Positions 32,955 through 35,090 of a DNA stretch of 35,090 nucleotides are shown here, in pieces. Numbering within the stretch: position 1 is the first letter of the stretch; each line of letters starts with the position of its first letter. The notes beneath the pieces were generated by a model. The model was not told the DNA's origin and did not search any database. It saw only the letters and a list, made by a program, of their open reading frames with translations. The stretch is from Methanothrix sp. (GTDB lineage Archaea > Halobacteriota > Methanosarcinia > Methanotrichales > Methanotrichaceae). The position numbers were made by a program, and so were the translations under genes. The stretch lies in the NCBI GenBank assembly GCA_003162615.1, contig PMNG01000174.1, positions 1,458 through 36,547 of the forward strand. Reading direction: 5' to 3'.

Positions 32955-34271
32955 ATGTCGGAATTCTATGACCTTCGCATCCTGAAGGGCAGCCGAACCA
33001 GGATCGTCTTGGACAATGGCAAATTGGAGGAGATCTCCGAGGCCCCTTTCCAGGGTGCAGCGGTTCGTGCCCTGTCTGGGGGAGCCTGGGGCTTTGTAAC
33101 CACCGATGCAGTCGAGGGGCTGGAGGACAAGATCGAGCTGGCCAAGAGGATCGCCAGGAAAATCGATCGTCATGAGGACCTGAGACTGGCCGAGGCTCCA
33201 GCAGGCAAGAGCGTTAACGTCCCTGTAAAGAAGAATCCGCGAGACTTGTCCCTGGAAGAAAAAGTTGAGCTTCTGAAGGAGATCGAGAACGCCGCGAAAG
33301 TCAAGGGCGTCTCGTCAACCCAGGCGGTTTATTCCGAAGTCGAGCTGACCACCGGCTACCGGAGCTCGGAAGGTCTGGACCTGGAGTCGAAGATGACCAG
33401 GATGGCTTTTTTCATAAGCGCTATTGCCAGCAGGAACGGCCTGATCCAGGGAAGCGGCGAGGGGCGTTCAGGCATAGGCGGACTGGAGATCTTCGAGCGG
33501 GAGAACCCGGTTGAGCTTGCCAGGTCAGTTGGCCAGACGGCTGTTTCCCTTCTGGACGCCACAGTGCCCAAAGGCGGATCTTTCCCTGTTATTCTCGACC
33601 AGGAGCTGGCCGGGGTATTCGTCCATGAGGCTGTCGGCCACGCCACAGAGGCTGACATAATCCTGGAAGGCGGTTCCTGTCTTGAGGGCAAGCTTGGCCA
33701 GCAGATCGGCTCGCAGATGGTCACCGTCAAGGACGATCCGAGCCTGATGCAAAACGGCTACTACCCCTTCGACGACGAGGGCAGCGTCTCCCAGGAGACT
33801 GTTCTAGTCAAGGAGGGCATCCTGAACTCCTACCTCCACAGCCGGGAAACCGCAGGACGGATGGGCGGCGTGCCCAGGAACGCAAGGGCGCAGGGAATCG
33901 ATAGACCAGTTGTACGCATGTCCAACACCTACATCGCCAACGGCGACCGTAAGGTGGACGAGATCTTCGAGGAGCTTGGCGACGGCGTGTACCTCATGGG
34001 AAGCCGGGGCGGCCAGGTCAACACAGCCGAGGGCGTGTTCCAGTTCAATGCCAAGCGCGGCTACCTGGTGGAGAAGAGCGAAAAGACCAAGCTTCTCAGG
34101 GACGTTTCGCTAACCGGAAAGATCCTGGAGATCATGAAGGACATCCGGGCGGTGGGCAACGACCTGAAGTTCAACTCCGGGAGATGCGGAAAGGCAGGAC
34201 AGCTAGTTCCCGTAAGCGACGGATCGCCGCACCTGCTGATCGAGAAGGCGACGGTGGGCGGGGCAGGATAA
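32955..34271 (+). CDS. tldD: TldD-family metalloprotease
   Basis: 438 aa. The zinc motif HEAVGHATEAD (His224, Glu225, His229) is intact, with ILDQELAGVF before it and LEGGSCLEGKLG after. The rest matches the family: YYPFDDEGSVSQETVLVKEG, LHSRETAGRMGG and a long NTAEGVFQFNAKRGYLVEK. With TldE (here at 18017) it forms a heterodimeric protease that degrades peptides released by upstream proteases. Its place directly after cdc48 and lonB suggests a shared operon for protein turnover. The final residues are Gly-rich (ATVGGAG). Confidence 0.95.
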   Translation: MSEFYDLRILKGSRTRIVLDNGKLEEISEAPFQGAAVRALSGGAWGFVTTDAVEGLEDKIELAKRIARKIDRHEDLRLAEAPAGKSVNVPVKKNPRDLSLEEKVELLKEIENAAKVKGVSSTQAVYSEVELTTGYRSSEGLDLESKMTRMAFFISAIASRNGLIQGSGEGRSGIGGLEIFERENPVELARSVGQTAVSLLDATVPKGGSFPVILDQELAGVFVHEAVGHATEADIILEGGSCLEGKLGQQIGSQMVTVKDDPSLMQNGYYPFDDEGSVSQETVLVKEGILNSYLHSRETAGRMGGVPRNARAQGIDRPVVRMSNTYIANGDRKVDEIFEELGDGVYLMGSRGGQVNTAEGVFQFNAKRGYLVEKSEKTKLLRDVSLTGKILEIMKDIRAVGNDLKFNSGRCGKAGQLVPVSDGSPHLLIEKATVGGAG

Positions 34272-34301
34272 GAGCTTTTGGTCAACTGCGATTGAACTCA
34301 A

Positions 34302-34307
34302 TTTTTT
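34302..34307 (+). terminator. T6 terminator after tldD
   Basis: Six T begin 30 nt past the tldD stop in the gap before the next promoter. Consistent with intrinsic archaeal termination of the cdc48-lonB-tldD unit. Confidence 0.5.
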
Positions 34308-34428
34308 AAATATTGTTCTGAGAAAATCTGAGCTTTGGCAGCCGCGGGCGTTAGGGCAATATAGTCAACGCTAGGTGCATATTTGCATCGTCATAGTGAT
34401 TACGCCTAAACTTCGTAGACAAGTGGGA

Positions 34429-34454
34429 AAAAATATATACGATATCAATGATAT
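34429..34454 (+). promoter_or_regulatory. TATA box and small inverted repeat before the winged-helix gene
   Basis: AAAATATATA (34429-34438), preceded by purines (GGGAAAA, a possible BRE), lies about 29 nt from ATG 34465. Just after it, ATATC-AAT-GATAT at 34442-34454 is a perfect 5-bp inverted repeat between the TATA box and the start, an operator-like position. The gene it drives encodes a winged-helix protein, so autoregulation is possible. Confidence 0.4.
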
Positions 34455-34464
34455 GAGGAGAAGT

Positions 34465-34728
34465 ATGAGCGATAACATTGACGAAGTCGATTTGAAAATC
34501 CTGGAAGCCATTGCAGAATTAAAGGTTTCTTACCCAAATGCTGACAAGATCAAAGCGGTGGTTAGAATAGATCCAGAAGAGCTTGGAGCGCGCTTGGGAG
34601 GACTAGAATCAGAGGGACTCGTCAAAGCTCTGAAGGGGGCCCACATGCCGGGGGTCAGTCTTCCTAACGGTACATATGCAGCAGGCCTAACCGATATGGG
34701 ACGACTAAGGCTGATAAAAAGTAAGTAG
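34465..34728 (+). CDS. Small winged-helix protein (possible transcription regulator)
   Basis: 87 aa from ATG 34465, with GAGGAG 4 nt upstream; earlier in-frame ATGs lack such a site. It is a single winged-helix fold: an opening helix (EVDLKILEAIAELKV), a helix-turn-helix-like PNADKIKAVVRIDPEELGAR followed by LGGLESEGLVKALK, and a wing with GVSLPNGTYAAGLTDMGR. No ligand domain is present. Such compact proteins often bind DNA as dimers; the inverted repeat at 34442-34454 is a candidate site. The probable pentapeptide-repeat gene follows after about 85 nt. Confidence 0.65.
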   Translation: MSDNIDEVDLKILEAIAELKVSYPNADKIKAVVRIDPEELGARLGGLESEGLVKALKGAHMPGVSLPNGTYAAGLTDMGRLRLIKSK

Positions 34729-34812
34729 TAAATCTTCGCCGGGGACTATATCAAAAAATAAATTACTCGGTTTCATTTCTTCACAATTATAGGAAAACTT
34801 AGGAGGAGCATA

Positions 34813-35090
34813 ATGCCTGATGCTCTGAGAAATGTCGGCTCTGAAGAAATCCTTGATGCAATCAGGGCGAACTTGCCCATAAACTACGAACATGTTCGTA
34901 TCCAAGGGAATCTCGACATAAGTGAGTTGGATTTGCCTACGGATCATGCTGAACTAACTTGTCCTAAAGTCTATGGCCTGCTAGAAACCAAAAAAATCGT
35001 AACGTCATCAATAAAAATCAAGGATTCAGTCATTGAGGGAGTTGTAAACTTCGATAATGTAATCTTCCAAGAAACCTTCATGCCCGATTG
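34813..35090 (+). CDS. Probable pentapeptide-repeat-type protein, N-terminal part (runs off the window)
   Basis: At least 92 codons are present, open to the window end. GGAGG lies 6 nt before ATG 34813. The start reads MPDALRNVGSEEILDAIRAN, then LPINYEHVRIQGNLDISELD, and the last visible part is SVIEGVVNFDNVIFQETF, which has the repeating five-residue pattern (small/hydrophobic at fixed spacing, xNFDN-VIF) of pentapeptide-repeat beta helices. Proteins with this kind of start are numerous in Methanothrix-like genomes. The gene cannot be finished here, so length and location are unknown. Confidence 0.6.
   Translation, partial: MPDALRNVGSEEILDAIRANLPINYEHVRIQGNLDISELDLPTDHAELTCPKVYGLLETKKIVTSSIKIKDSVIEGVVNFDNVIFQETFMPD

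Noticed and set aside
1-35090. tRNA, rRNA, CRISPR array, insertion sequence or prophage
   Set aside because: Scanned the intergenic stretches and protein set; no cloverleaf, regularly spaced repeat, transposase or phage structural gene was recognised.

Overview
The window reads as chromosomal DNA of a methanogenic euryarchaeon, most likely a Methanothrix (Methanosaeta)-type member of the Methanosarcinales. The reasons are archaeal informational genes (PriS, GINS, L44e, S27e, aIF2-alpha, Nop10), an archaeal membrane LonB, a Cdc48 ATPase, a DUF2111 gene (a family I associate with methanogens), TATA boxes about 25 nt upstream of several starts, and many small secreted proteins with archaeal signal peptides. 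The genus is an inference from protein style; no 16S or mcr gene is present.

Bases 1-7,100 are accessory. They hold a degenerate secreted nuclease-like protein, a membrane-anchored molybdopterin oxidoreductase, two tandem secreted paralogues, two tandem lamin-tail-domain secreted proteins, and two genes broken by frameshifts: a LUD-domain (LutC-like) gene and a secreted surface-type protein. Bases 7,100-13,160 are mixed: argS, a secreted DUF4139-like protein, an unassigned conserved protein, an AlkD-like DNA alkylation repair protein, a zinc-ribbon protein and a voltage-gated-type potassium channel. The channel has a non-canonical selectivity filter and an apparently frameshifted 5' end.

Bases 13,210-20,171 form a long co-directional informational cluster: nitrilase, priS, GINS, rpl44e, rps27e, aIF2-alpha, nop10, PAC2-family chaperone, TldE/PmbA and prs. 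Several junctions overlap as ATGA. The apparent start of rps27e is a CTG behind a perfect Shine-Dalgarno. PolX (polymerase plus PHP domain) converges on this cluster.

Bases 22,456-27,157 carry a small secreted repeat protein, two tiny overlapping ORFs converging on an OapA/B/C-type cluster (Era-like GTPase, DUF2073 protein, zinc-ribbon protein), a radical SAM/SPASM protein and divergent argG. Bases 27,200-34,271 run DUF2111-GNAT, then an ArsR-type regulator overlapping cdc48, followed closely by lonB and tldD. This second run looks like one protein-quality-control operon. The window ends with a small winged-helix protein and the start of a probable pentapeptide-repeat protein.

No rRNA, tRNA, CRISPR array, transposase or phage gene was recognised. 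The points most worth checking are the CTG start of rps27e, the altered potassium-channel filter with its shared bidirectional leaderless promoter, the broken genes (real decay versus assembly error), and the ArsR-Cdc48-LonB-TldD operon, whose TldE partner sits in the other cluster.
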